This document shows positions 26,930 through 34,746 of a stretch of 64,000 nucleotides of DNA, in pieces (the stretch's first letter is position 1; the number at the start of each line of letters is the position of its first letter). The stretch covers positions 42,329-106,328 of the forward strand of contig NZ_PKUB01000038.1 of NCBI RefSeq assembly GCF_002868845.1, given 5' to 3'. The notes under the pieces are model-generated. The model was not told the DNA's origin and ran no database searches. It saw only the letters and a program-made list of their open reading frames with translations. This DNA is from Desulfuromonas sp. (lineage in GTDB: Bacteria > Desulfobacterota > Desulfuromonadia > Desulfuromonadales > BM501). Both the position numbers and the translations under genes were made by a program.

Positions 26930-29086
26930 CTAGAATCCCTTGGGGAGGCTGACTGTTACAGTGGTTCCCTCTCCGAGGGCGCTCTTCACCTCGATCTCCC
27001 CCCCGTGCTGGTCGATGATGTGCTTGACGATGTTCATCCCCAGGCCCAGCCCTGGGGCCGCCTCCTGAGATCTCTCGCTTCGGTAGAACTTCTCGAAGAC
27101 CCGCTCCGCCTCCTCTGGCGTCATGCCGATCCCCTCGTCCCGAACCGAGACCCGGACCCTGTTGCCGGCACCGAATCCGGTGATGGCGACGGTCCCCCCC
27201 TCCGGGGAGTACTTGACGGCATTGCCGAGGATGTTCTCCAGGAGCTGCTCGACCTTGTGGCCGTCCAGATGCCCATGCAGGTTCTCTCCTTCGGGGACCG
27301 AGAGGTTGAGACGGTGTTTTTCGGAGTCGAGGGGGAAGTTCTTCACCACCTTGGTCAGGATCTGGCTGAGGTCGCAGTCAGATCTCTCCAGTGGAATCGC
27401 CCTGCCCGCCTGGATGCGGCTCAGGTCCAGCAACTGGTCGGTCAGCCGATCGAGAAACACGGACTTTTCAAATATCACACTCAGGAATTCCTTCTCCTGC
27501 TCGGGCGTGAATCCGCCCTGTTCCCGGGCGTTGAGCAGCAACTCGGCATATCCCATGATGGCCGCAAGGGGGGTGCGCAGTTCGTGGGCGGCGGTGGAGA
27601 TGAACTCGTCCTTCATGCGGTCTGTCTCCCGCTCACGGGTCACGTTCTGCAGGACGATGATGCTCCCCTTGCTTTTGCCGTCTTTGCCCTGCATCGGGGT
27701 GAGGGTGGCCCGGGCGATGCACGGGTGGGGAGAGCCGGTGGAGGCAAAGGTCAGGTCGGCGCTTCGCATCGCCTCCAGGGGTCCTGTCAGGAACGAGCGG
27801 ACCTGCTCAGGATTCGGGGACATCTGGGCGAGGTCTTCTGCCGGGAGCCCTTGGGCCCGGGCGGCGTCGAGGCCGAGAATCGACTCGGCGTTGCGATTCA
27901 TAAGGGTGACCCGGCCGGTCTCGTCGGTGACCACCAGCCCGTTGGGGTCGGATTTGATGACGTTCTCCACCTGGAGCAGGGCCTTTTCGGTCACATCGAG
28001 GGCCTGACGCAACTGCTCTTCGGAGGCTCTGCGCTCGGAGATGTCCTGCACCATGGCGGAGATGAAAAGTTCGCCCTGAAGCCGGTACTGGCAGATGCGC
28101 ACCTCCACGGGCAGTTCGGTGCCGTCCTTGCGCCGGGCCAGACCGTCGACCAGAAACGGCTCGCCGGGCCTCATCTGCTTCCAGGTCGACTCGACGTCCA
28201 TTTCCCGGGACCGGGTCTCGATGTCCCCGATGCACAGCTCCAGCAACTCTTCCCGCGAGTAGCCCAGCATCACGCAGGCCTGGCGGTTGACATCGACGAT
28301 GCGTCCGGTCATGTCGTGGACGAAAAAGGCCCCGGCCGCCTGTTCCACAAGGGTCCGGAAGCGTTCCTCGCTCTCCCCCAAGGTCCTGAGGCGGTGTTGG
28401 AGGGCCTGGGCCATGGCATTGAGGTTCGATGCGAGCAGGCCGATCTCGTCCTCTCCCATGGGGGGGACCCGGCATTCCTGGTCCCCTTCGGCAATTCGCC
28501 GGCTGACCATTGCCATGGTGTCCAGGCGCCGTGAGAGGCGCATTCCCACGGCGAGGACGAGAGCGAAGGTGACGACAAGGCCCAGGCCGCCGATCAGGAT
28601 CGTGCGTTGCAGAATCTCCTCTTGGACCCGGTGGAGAGAGTCGGTGGAATAGCCGTAGTGCAGAAAACCCAAAGTTCGCCCTTCAGACCTGACCGTACTG
28701 CGAACGGGGACGATATTCAGGGACAGGGCGTCGGGCTGGAATGGCGAAAGGAGCGGTTCCGGAAGGGGCTCGCCCTCCGGCCAGCCGACCGAGGCGAGCC
28801 GGCGGCCCGCCTGGTCGAGTAGGACAAGGTACGGCAGGTCTTCACCTTGAAGTCCGTCCAGGAGGTCTTGTGCGTGTCCAGGTCTATTTTCGACCAGGTT
28901 GGAGCCGAGGGCGGCGCCCAGAAGAGCCGTTGTCTGCCGGAGATTGTTTTGCAGGTCCTCTTCCATGCCCTTCCCGATGGCCAGGTGGGTGCTGGCCAGC
29001 AGAAGGGCGAGAAGGGCCGCTTCGATCATCAGGATGATCCCGGCGATTTTGTTCCGGATGGGAAGTCTGGCAACAGGGTTCTTCAT
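26930..29086 (-). CDS. Membrane sensor histidine kinase, HAMP-PAS-PAS
   Basis: A 718-residue kinase. Two membrane helices (about 14-35 and 165-187) enclose an extracytoplasmic sensor of about 130 residues. HAMP (about 185-240), two PAS domains (about 245-365 and 375-490), HisKA with AAHELRTPLAAIMGYAELLL and a HATPase with a GLGLGMNIVKHIIDQHGG G-box follow. No response regulator is adjacent, so the partner is unknown. The promoter-distal leader contains a GEMM-type riboswitch and a terminator, so synthesis probably depends on a cyclic dinucleotide. The kinase core closely resembles the second kinase at 61.9-64.0 kb. Confidence 0.93.
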   Translation of the reverse strand: MKNPVARLPIRNKIAGIILMIEAALLALLLASTHLAIGKGMEEDLQNNLRQTTALLGAALGSNLVENRPGHAQDLLDGLQGEDLPYLVLLDQAGRRLASVGWPEGEPLPEPLLSPFQPDALSLNIVPVRSTVRSEGRTLGFLHYGYSTDSLHRVQEEILQRTILIGGLGLVVTFALVLAVGMRLSRRLDTMAMVSRRIAEGDQECRVPPMGEDEIGLLASNLNAMAQALQHRLRTLGESEERFRTLVEQAAGAFFVHDMTGRIVDVNRQACVMLGYSREELLELCIGDIETRSREMDVESTWKQMRPGEPFLVDGLARRKDGTELPVEVRICQYRLQGELFISAMVQDISERRASEEQLRQALDVTEKALLQVENVIKSDPNGLVVTDETGRVTLMNRNAESILGLDAARAQGLPAEDLAQMSPNPEQVRSFLTGPLEAMRSADLTFASTGSPHPCIARATLTPMQGKDGKSKGSIIVLQNVTRERETDRMKDEFISTAAHELRTPLAAIMGYAELLLNAREQGGFTPEQEKEFLSVIFEKSVFLDRLTDQLLDLSRIQAGRAIPLERSDCDLSQILTKVVKNFPLDSEKHRLNLSVPEGENLHGHLDGHKVEQLLENILGNAVKYSPEGGTVAITGFGAGNRVRVSVRDEGIGMTPEEAERVFEKFYRSERSQEAAPGLGLGMNIVKHIIDQHGGEIEVKSALGEGTTVTVSLPKGF

Positions 29087-29172
29087 TTTTCCCTATGGGC
29101 GTGGACCCGCATCGGAGGTGACCCGGAACCGTCCGGATGGAGCTGCTTGGGGGCGCAAGGGCGGCGGCGAAA

Positions 29173-29207
29173 CAAAAAAGCGCCGTCCTTTTGCAAAAGG
29201 TGGGCGG
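29173..29207 (-). terminator. Riboswitch-associated intrinsic terminator
   Basis: On the minus strand a stem (CCTTTTGCAAAAGG core plus GCC/GGC outer pairs, 29207-29180) is followed by six T (complement of 29179-29174). It lies after the aptamer and before the kinase start, the usual place of an expression platform. Confidence 0.72.
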
Positions 29208-29235
29208 TTGTCGCGACGACGGGGACCTTCACTCA

Positions 29236-29315
29236 CCTTCGGCAGCTCGGCTGTCCATTCATCATGGACCCGTAGCTTTGCGTCACCAGATTGCTCTGGT
29301 TTCGCTTTTTTCGAA
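29236..29315 (-). promoter_or_regulatory. GEMM-I riboswitch (cyclic di-GMP / cyclic GMP-AMP class)
   Basis: On the minus strand the aptamer core is complete: GCGAAACC, a CCAGA/TCTGG stem capped by a GCAA tetraloop, the invariant GACGCAAAGC, then GGG, a GTCCAT/ATGGAC hairpin and AGCCGAGCTGCCG, the tetraloop-receptor side. This order matches GEMM-I and resembles Geobacter members in particular. By my alignment, the base that distinguishes c-di-GMP from cGAMP binding is G, favouring c-di-GMP, but I am not certain of that position. It controls the histidine kinase downstream. Confidence 0.85.
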
Positions 29316-29335
29316 ATGTGGAAATGTTTATCTTT

Positions 29336-29365
29336 TGTGTAGCACTTGTCGGCGCAGGGCGTCAA
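29336..29365 (-). promoter_or_regulatory. Candidate promoter of the riboswitch-kinase transcript
   Basis: On the minus strand TTGACG (29365-29360) and TACACA (29341-29336) are 18 bp apart. A start near 29329 would put the aptamer at the extreme 5' end of the RNA, as expected. Confidence 0.42.
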
Positions 29366-29575
29366 TCAAAGAGTTTATCGTGAGAAACGCCAAGCCGTGC
29401 TTTCTTGCTCTCTGCGGGAAATGCTAGCCCCCTGGGCGGGGCCACGTACCGGTCCAGTGCTTTTGTCCCTTGAAGCGGGATTCCTTGACCCGAGTGAGTC
29501 GTTGGAGCCGTTGTGGAGCCTGGCCAGCGGCCGGCATTTTGGGTTCCATGGAGTGTGCTTTGAAGGCGGGCCGCC

Positions 29576-29604
29576 TTGACGGTCCCTCATCCGGGGGGTA
29601 GACT
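29576..29604 (+). promoter_or_regulatory. Sigma-70 type promoter of the ferritin-like gene
   Basis: TTGACG (29576-29581), 17 bp spacer, TAGACT (29599-29604). The gene starts 106 bp later behind AAGGAAAGGAG. Confidence 0.6.
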
Positions 29605-29710
29605 GAAATTGAGAGCCGTAACTGCCCGAGAAATAGAGGTTTTGTTGAGGTTTGAAGTTAGAGGTTTTGAAGGTTTGGCAGGAGCGGTAAGGAAAGGAAA
29701 GGAGCCAGCG

Positions 29711-30220
29711 ATGAACGTGTTCGATTTCGCCATAGACCTGGAGCGCAGTGGACGCCAATTTTTCCAAAAGCTTGCAGAAAAGTCAGAGCACGAAGGGGTG
29801 CGGACTATTTTCGCCATGATGGCCGAGGACGAACAGGAGTTGCTTGAAAAATTCCAGGCGATGCGGGTCTCCACCCAAGCCAGCACCATGGAGGATTCCT
29901 GGGCTTTGGAGTACGCGAAGAACGTTTTTCAGGAAGGGTTGAACGAGTATGAGGCTCTTCAGATCGACAATAGCCTCGAAGCCTACAACTACGTCATGAA
30001 AGTGGAGAAGGATATTTACAGCCTGTACCTGAAGGCCGCAGAGCGAGAGACCAATGGGGATGTCAAAGGGCTGTTGCTGAAAATCGCCGAAGAGGAAAGG
30101 CGGGAGTTGGACAACATCCGCAGGGTCTACGACTTCGTCAATGCTCCCAATGAATTCCTTGCATGGGGTGAGTTCAGCAACCTGGGCGAATTCTACAACT
30201 TCGGCCGTGATGAAGGATAA
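29711..30220 (+). CDS. Ferritin-like / rubrerythrin-family diiron protein
   Basis: A 169-residue four-helix protein. Ligand-type motifs are spaced as in rubrerythrin N-terminal domains: IDLERSGRQFF, MMAEDEQEL, then YNYVMKVEKDIYSLY and IAEEERRELDNI. The C-terminal rubredoxin domain of true rubrerythrin is absent. Such proteins act in peroxide or iron handling, which suits an anaerobe, but the substrate is not evident. ATG 29711 follows GGAAAGGAG; upstream in-frame codons lie on the promoter and are excluded. It is monocistronic between a promoter and a terminator. Confidence 0.85.
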   Translation: MNVFDFAIDLERSGRQFFQKLAEKSEHEGVRTIFAMMAEDEQELLEKFQAMRVSTQASTMEDSWALEYAKNVFQEGLNEYEALQIDNSLEAYNYVMKVEKDIYSLYLKAAERETNGDVKGLLLKIAEEERRELDNIRRVYDFVNAPNEFLAWGEFSNLGEFYNFGRDEG

Positions 30221-30245
30221 ACCCTCCTTAAAATCAAAGCCTGCA

Positions 30246-30288
30246 ACGCAAAAAGGGTCCCGTGGTCAACACAGGGCCCTTTTTGCGT
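30246..30288. terminator. Bidirectional terminator
   Basis: Perfect 12-bp arms (30246-30257 and 30277-30288) with A5/T5 runs inside the stem. It lies between the ferritin-like gene and the convergent universal stress gene and can serve both. Confidence 0.8.
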
Positions 30289-30327
30289 GCATGGGGGAGG
30301 TTCCGGATCGTCAGCCGGTTCCTTGAA

Positions 30328-30774
30328 TCAGGGAGCGCTGCGTACGGTGAGGACCGCGATGGTGGAACGCCGCACCACCCGTTCGGCGGTGCTGCCGAGG
30401 AGCACGTGTTCGATCCCGGTCCGGCCATGGGTGCCCATCACGATGAGGTCAGCCCCGGCCTGCGCCGCCTTGTCCAGGATCGCTTCGAAGGGGGTGCCGA
30501 CGACAATCTCGGTGGTGTGCTCCAGCGGAGGGGCGAACTTGTCCCGGCAGAAGGTGGCCATCTCCTTGATTGCCTGGGCCTCCACTTCTTTTTCGAAGAT
30601 GGCGAAGGCCTCGGCCGGAATCCTGGCCTTGCGCTGGTCGGCCAGTTCCCCCAAGACATGCAGAACGTGGACCTTTGCCCCGGCCAGTTCGGCGAGGTAG
30701 CAGGCTGTCTCGCAGGCGGCGGCCGAACTCTCTGAGAAGTCAGTGGCGTAGAGGATGGTCCTCAGTTCTTTCAT
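30328..30774 (-). CDS. Universal stress protein, UspA family, ATP-binding type
   Basis: A 148-residue Rossmann-like protein. GTHG, nine residues, then GS (within GTHGRTGIEHVLLGS) is the complete ATP-binding signature G-x2-G-x9-G-S. It is the last gene of the TAXI-TRAP operon, 17 bp after the permease. A UspA protein, TeaD, encoded beside the Halomonas TeaABC TRAP transporter binds ATP and affects uptake, so a regulatory role on this transporter is a reasonable inference. ATG 30774 follows GGAGCGCACC. Confidence 0.92.
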   Translation of the reverse strand: MKELRTILYATDFSESSAAACETACYLAELAGAKVHVLHVLGELADQRKARIPAEAFAIFEKEVEAQAIKEMATFCRDKFAPPLEHTTEIVVGTPFEAILDKAAQAGADLIVMGTHGRTGIEHVLLGSTAERVVRRSTIAVLTVRSAP

Positions 30775-30791
30775 GGTGCGCTCCTTCCAGG

Positions 30792-33224
30792 TCAGGCCGG
30801 TGCGGCGGCCGCCAGATCTCTCCTGTTCTTGCTGTGTTGCATGAACCAGACGGCGGCGACGATCACCAGTCCGGCGCCGTCGGTGATGAAGGTCGGCCAG
30901 TAGAGCAGGATCGTGGCGGCCCCCAGCAGCAGCCATTCGATGAGAGTCGTCTTGCGAATCCAGAAGACCATGGTAAAGGCCGAGAAGGCGATCGTCCCAA
31001 GGATTGCCGAGAACATTGAAGAGAAGACCTTGCCGGGAGTCGCCGGGATCTCCCCTTCGACGATGGCATCGCCCAGGTTGATCAGTCCGCCGGAGATGGC
31101 CTTGACCGTCACTGCATTGCCGGCCATCGGCGCTTCGACCTTCACGATTTTGTCATCCACCATGAGTTCGGCGAGGACATCTCCTTTGGCGAAGGGCTGT
31201 CCCTCCTGCACGTTCACCTTGAGGACCTGGGCAAAGGGTATCTCGCTCTGGAACTCGGCGTTGACGTTCGCCGTGTGGCCCTGGAAGAGGATCGCCGGTG
31301 TTAAGGCGAAAAGGATCGGCATGACGTAGAGGAGCTTGGCGAACTTGAAGCTCGTCCAGCCGGTCTTCCAGGGGTCGGCCCCGGCGATGGCGGCCCCGGC
31401 GTAGGCGGCGACGCAGACCGGCGGGGTGATGTTGGAGTCCTGGCTGAACCAGTAGACGATCATGTGCGCGGCGAGGATCGGCACGCCCATCTCGGCCAGC
31501 GGTGGCACGGCGAGCACGGCGGTGATCAGGTAGGCGGCGGTGACCGGAACCCCCATGCCAAGGACCAGGGATGCCAGGGCGACCAGCAGGATCGCCGGCA
31601 GGAGGTTTCCTCCGGCCAGGGAGATAATGATGTCGGAGAATTTGAGGCCAATGCCGGTCAGGCTGATGGTGCCGACGATGATGCCGATGACCCCGAGGGT
31701 GGCGCCGATGATCAGGGTGTTGTTTGCGCCGGTGAGGATCGCTTCCCAGATCTCTTTCGGGCCCATGCGGGTGTCGGCGCGAAACCAGCTGATGACGACG
31801 CAGGTGATCGTGGCCCAGAAGGCGGAGAAACCGGGGGAGCGGCCCAGGATCATGAGGACCGTGATGATCACCAGGGGGAGGGAAAAATACCATTCCTTCT
31901 TCAGGACCTGTTTCCAGTGGGGGAAGTTCTCGTCGGCGATCCCCTTGAGCCCCTGCTTCTTCGCCTCGAAGTGGATCATGCAGAAAACGGAGAAGAAGTA
32001 GCAGAGCGCCGGGAAGATGGCGATCATCATGATGTAGGCGTAGGGGGTGTTGGTCAGCTCTGCCATGAGGAAGCCGCCCGCGCCCATGATCGGCGGCAGG
32101 AACATGCCGCCGATGGAGGCGCTCGGTTCGATGGCCCCGGCGACGTGGGGCTTGAAGCCGGCTCGTTTCATAAGCGGGATGGTGAAGGCACCGGTGGAGA
32201 CGGTGTTGGCGATGGCACTGCCGGAGACCGAACCGAAGAGAGCCGAGGCGATGACAGCGACTTTGGCCGGGCCGCCGGTGGAGCGGCCGGCGATGGCCAG
32301 GGGCAGGTCTATGAAGAATTTGCCGGCTCCCGATTTGTGCAGGAAAGCGCCGAAGAAAATGAACAGGATGACGTAGGTCGCCAAGACATTGGCCATGACA
32401 CCGAAGACCCCGTTGGTGGTCAGGTAGAGGGCGGTGCAGAGGCGTTCGAGGCCGAAGCCGCGGTGGGCGATGATGTCAGGGAAATGGGGGCCGAAGTAGC
32501 AGTAGCAGAGCATGAAGATGCCGATCAGGGTCATCGACCAGCCGAGGACCCGGCGGCAGACCTCCAGGGAGAGGATGATGCCGACGATGCTGATCATGGC
32601 GTCGAGCTCGTTTTCGGCCCCGGCCCGGTAGTTGAGGTTCTCGAATTCGTGCATCCAGTAGTAGACGCAGGCCGCCGAAACGACGGCGTAAAGAATGTCC
32701 GAAAGGGTGGGGTTCTTCTCCCCGCGGGCCATCATCCGGGAGTCGGCCCACATCAGCAGGGGGGTAAGCGCCACAGTGCCGACGGCGATGGGCCAAAGCC
32801 CGGCGGCGCTACCCAGGGCCAGGGAGAGCCCACCCTCTGTCCAGGCGTCCCCGACCTCCAGGAGGCGGGCGTGGAAGGCCGCCGTGTCATCGAAGAAGAG
32901 GGCGGTCGCGACGGTGGAGAGGATCGCCCCGAGGACCAGGGTGAGGGGAAGGCGGATTCGGGTCTTGCCTGCCGGGTAGAGGAGAAAGACGAGGACGTAC
33001 GTGGCGAAGACATAGACGCCGCGGTGGTATTGGGTTGCCACCGTGGCAAGCCCCGCGGTGTAGAAATAGAAAAGGACCATGCCGCCACCGAGCAGCGCCA
33101 CCAGCCATTTGAAAAAGCCGGTGGGCGACCGATAGGACTTGGAGTCCTTCTCCATCAGTTTTTTGAGTTTCTCCTGCTCCTCGGGGGAGAGGTCTTCCAG
33201 TTCTTCGTTAAGCTCTTCGGACAT
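30792..33224 (-). CDS. TRAP transporter fused permease (4TM/12TM) with C-terminal lipoyl-like domain
   Basis: An 810-residue inner-membrane permease combining the small and large TRAP subunits. An acidic N-terminal cytoplasmic tail is followed by four or more helices and a DctM-like large domain (ASIGGMFLPPIMGAGGF, split motif; GSVSGSAIANTVSTGAF). It uses an ion gradient to import a carboxylate-type substrate delivered by the TAXI receptor. After the last DctM helix, residues 664-727 form a biotinyl/lipoyl-like hammerhead (EGQPFAKGDVLAEL, DDKIVKVEAPMAG, Lys692), followed by two more helices. The C-terminal region is probably what Pfam calls DUF3394. Substrate unknown. Confidence 0.92.
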   Translation of the reverse strand: MSEELNEELEDLSPEEQEKLKKLMEKDSKSYRSPTGFFKWLVALLGGGMVLFYFYTAGLATVATQYHRGVYVFATYVLVFLLYPAGKTRIRLPLTLVLGAILSTVATALFFDDTAAFHARLLEVGDAWTEGGLSLALGSAAGLWPIAVGTVALTPLLMWADSRMMARGEKNPTLSDILYAVVSAACVYYWMHEFENLNYRAGAENELDAMISIVGIILSLEVCRRVLGWSMTLIGIFMLCYCYFGPHFPDIIAHRGFGLERLCTALYLTTNGVFGVMANVLATYVILFIFFGAFLHKSGAGKFFIDLPLAIAGRSTGGPAKVAVIASALFGSVSGSAIANTVSTGAFTIPLMKRAGFKPHVAGAIEPSASIGGMFLPPIMGAGGFLMAELTNTPYAYIMMIAIFPALCYFFSVFCMIHFEAKKQGLKGIADENFPHWKQVLKKEWYFSLPLVIITVLMILGRSPGFSAFWATITCVVISWFRADTRMGPKEIWEAILTGANNTLIIGATLGVIGIIVGTISLTGIGLKFSDIIISLAGGNLLPAILLVALASLVLGMGVPVTAAYLITAVLAVPPLAEMGVPILAAHMIVYWFSQDSNITPPVCVAAYAGAAIAGADPWKTGWTSFKFAKLLYVMPILFALTPAILFQGHTANVNAEFQSEIPFAQVLKVNVQEGQPFAKGDVLAELMVDDKIVKVEAPMAGNAVTVKAISGGLINLGDAIVEGEIPATPGKVFSSMFSAILGTIAFSAFTMVFWIRKTTLIEWLLLGAATILLYWPTFITDGAGLVIVAAVWFMQHSKNRRDLAAAAPA

Positions 33225-33286
33225 GCGTTACCTGCCTGGAGATAAAGTCGCGATGCTGGTCGGCCGGGCGTAAAGGCCTTGACGTG

Positions 33287-33313
33287 GGAAGCGGGACCGG
33301 GGGTCCCGCTTCC
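33287..33313 (-). promoter_or_regulatory. Intercistronic stem-loop between TAXI receptor and TRAP permease
   Basis: Perfect 12-bp arms (33287-33298 and 33302-33313) and a 3-nt loop, with no T-run. Such hairpins after binding-protein genes stabilise the upstream message, so that more receptor than permease is made; that role is inference here. Confidence 0.65.
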
Positions 33314-33335
33314 TGGTGACGACAAAATGTTTTGG

Positions 33336-34334
33336 TTACTTGGGCGCTTGGTCGGCGGTGAGGGTCAGCCCCTTCTCCTGCCAGAACCTGGCGGCACCTT
33401 CGTGGACCGGGGTGACGATGCCGGTCAGGGCGCCATCGACGGACATGGACTTGGCGGTGCTCTTTACCTTGACCATGTAGGAGAGGCCCTCGGGGGTGAA
33501 GATGTCCTTCACCGCGTTATAGACATGATCCGGATTGACGTGCTTGCCGGCGACCCAGAGGGCGCTGTCCTGGAAGGTGGTGACGTCGTAGTCGACCCCG
33601 CTGTAGGTCCCTGCGGGAATGGTGACCGTGGCATAGAAGGGGTATTGGGCGAAGGCGCCGCCCTTCTCGCCGGCCTCCCAGGTGGAGAGGATCTTGATCT
33701 TGTTGCTCGCCGCCGCCTGGATGACGGAGGAGTTGGGGAACCCGGCGAAAACCCACATTGCGTCGATGAGGCGGTCGCCCAGGGCCGAGGCCGCTTTGCT
33801 GTAGCCGATGAACTCCACATTCATCTTGTCCCACAGGCCGAGGGCTCCGAAGTAACGCTGGGCAGCCGCCGCGGCGCCGGAGCCGGCACCGCCTACGGCC
33901 ACGCGCTTGCCGGCCAGGTCGCTCACCTTGTCGATGCCGCTGCCGTCGAGGACGATCAGATGGCCGGGGGCGCCGTAGAGGTAGGCCACCGCATGAACGT
34001 TTTCGTAGGTGCGGGTGTCTTTGGTGAGGCGGCCGTTGCGTGCCAGGTAGGTGTCGCCCGAGTAGGCGATGCCGAAGTCGGCGTCACCGGAGTTGACCCG
34101 GCGGACGTTCTCCACCGAGCCGGCCGAGGCCATGTTGGAGACTTCGACGCCGGGCAGGTCCTTGGACAGGCGGGCGGCCATGCCGTTAGAGAAATACTGG
34201 AAGGTGCCCCCCTCGGGGCCTCCGGAGAAGCCGAGGCGGGTCTTGGCGGCTTCGCTGGTGCCAGCGGAGAGAGTCAGGGTTGCGGCCATTGCGAAACATC
34301 CGACCAGGGACAGAATGCGTTTTGCTTTGCTCAT
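33336..34334 (-). CDS. TAXI-family TRAP transporter solute receptor
   Basis: A 332-residue periplasmic binding protein. A signal peptide (about 1-29, ending GTSEA) precedes the mature TAXI fold: LGFSGGPEGGTFQYFSNGMA is the characteristic N-terminal glycine-rich segment, shown as motif, and VAVGGAGSGAAAAAQRY contacts ligand in relatives. It is the first gene of the operon receptor-permease-Usp, 111 bp upstream of the permease. A sigma-54 promoter lies 75-90 bp before its ATG. Known TAXI ligands include glutamate and glutamine, but the ligand here cannot be read from sequence. Confidence 0.93.
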   Translation of the reverse strand: MSKAKRILSLVGCFAMAATLTLSAGTSEAAKTRLGFSGGPEGGTFQYFSNGMAARLSKDLPGVEVSNMASAGSVENVRRVNSGDADFGIAYSGDTYLARNGRLTKDTRTYENVHAVAYLYGAPGHLIVLDGSGIDKVSDLAGKRVAVGGAGSGAAAAAQRYFGALGLWDKMNVEFIGYSKAASALGDRLIDAMWVFAGFPNSSVIQAAASNKIKILSTWEAGEKGGAFAQYPFYATVTIPAGTYSGVDYDVTTFQDSALWVAGKHVNPDHVYNAVKDIFTPEGLSYMVKVKSTAKSMSVDGALTGIVTPVHEGAARFWQEKGLTLTADQAPK

Positions 34335-34407
34335 CTTCTTTGCCTCCTCTGAGAGAATGGTGGTTGAAAAGGAAAAACATCAATTAATGGCATGTAGCTC
34401 CTTCTTC

Positions 34408-34422
34408 GCAAAAAGAATGCCA
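34408..34422 (-). promoter_or_regulatory. Sigma-54 (-24/-12) promoter of the TAXI-TRAP-Usp operon
   Basis: On the minus strand TGGCAT (34422-34417), five bases, then TTGC (34411-34408). The invariant GG and GC are separated by exactly 10 bp, as required for RpoN. Transcription should start near 34396, about 60 nt before the receptor ATG at 34334, which has GAGGAGG upstream. Confidence 0.72.
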
Positions 34423-34449
34423 GTGCTAAAAAGGCGTTTTTATCTAATA

Positions 34450-34544
34450 ACTCAAACATTGATTTGAGTGTTTGCAAGGCTTTAGAGGCATAAATTCAAA
34501 ACTTTATGAATAGTTTTCTGGCCGCCAGTCGCCACAAGTGGCGA
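34450..34544. promoter_or_regulatory. Three inverted repeats upstream of the sigma-54 promoter
   Basis: IR1 is ACTCAAA-N6-TTTGAGT (34450-34469). IR2 is AAAACT-N8-AGTTTT (34498-34517). IR3 is TCGCCAC-AA-GTGGCGA (34529-34544). All are perfect. Their centres lie about 63, 111 and 140 bp upstream of the predicted start, the zone where enhancer-binding proteins usually bind. The three sequences differ, so more than one regulator may be involved. Confidence 0.5.
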
Positions 34545-34654
34545 AAAAAAGCCCCCCCGTTGGAGGTGGTGGGGAAAGGGTATAACGAGGTATTGTTTTT
34601 TTCATCTCTGCGGGGGCGGCCATTCGGAGCCCCTTTCGCGCGGTGCATTTGCCC

Positions 34655-34682
34655 TTGACACCGGCCTGTCATATTGAATAAA
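34655..34682 (+). promoter_or_regulatory. Candidate promoter of ispE
   Basis: A consensus TTGACA (34655-34660) is followed after 16 bp by AATAAA (34677-34682). A start near 34689 would lie after the ATG at 34684, which supports the later GTG start for ispE. Confidence 0.5.
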
Positions 34683-34746
34683 CATGGGGCCGGTCATGCA
34701 CAGTTCACCCCTTCAGGGAACAAACCCCTTTCTTTCGGAGTTGACG

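Larger units (their letters stand above)
29087..29575. other. Non-coding leader region of the histidine kinase
   Basis: No convincing gene is visible. The minus strand holds, in transcript order, a possible promoter (29365-29336), the GEMM riboswitch (about 29315-29236), an intrinsic terminator (29207-29173) and 86 nt to the kinase ATG. From 29366 to 29575 I see nothing interpretable. Confidence 0.7.
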
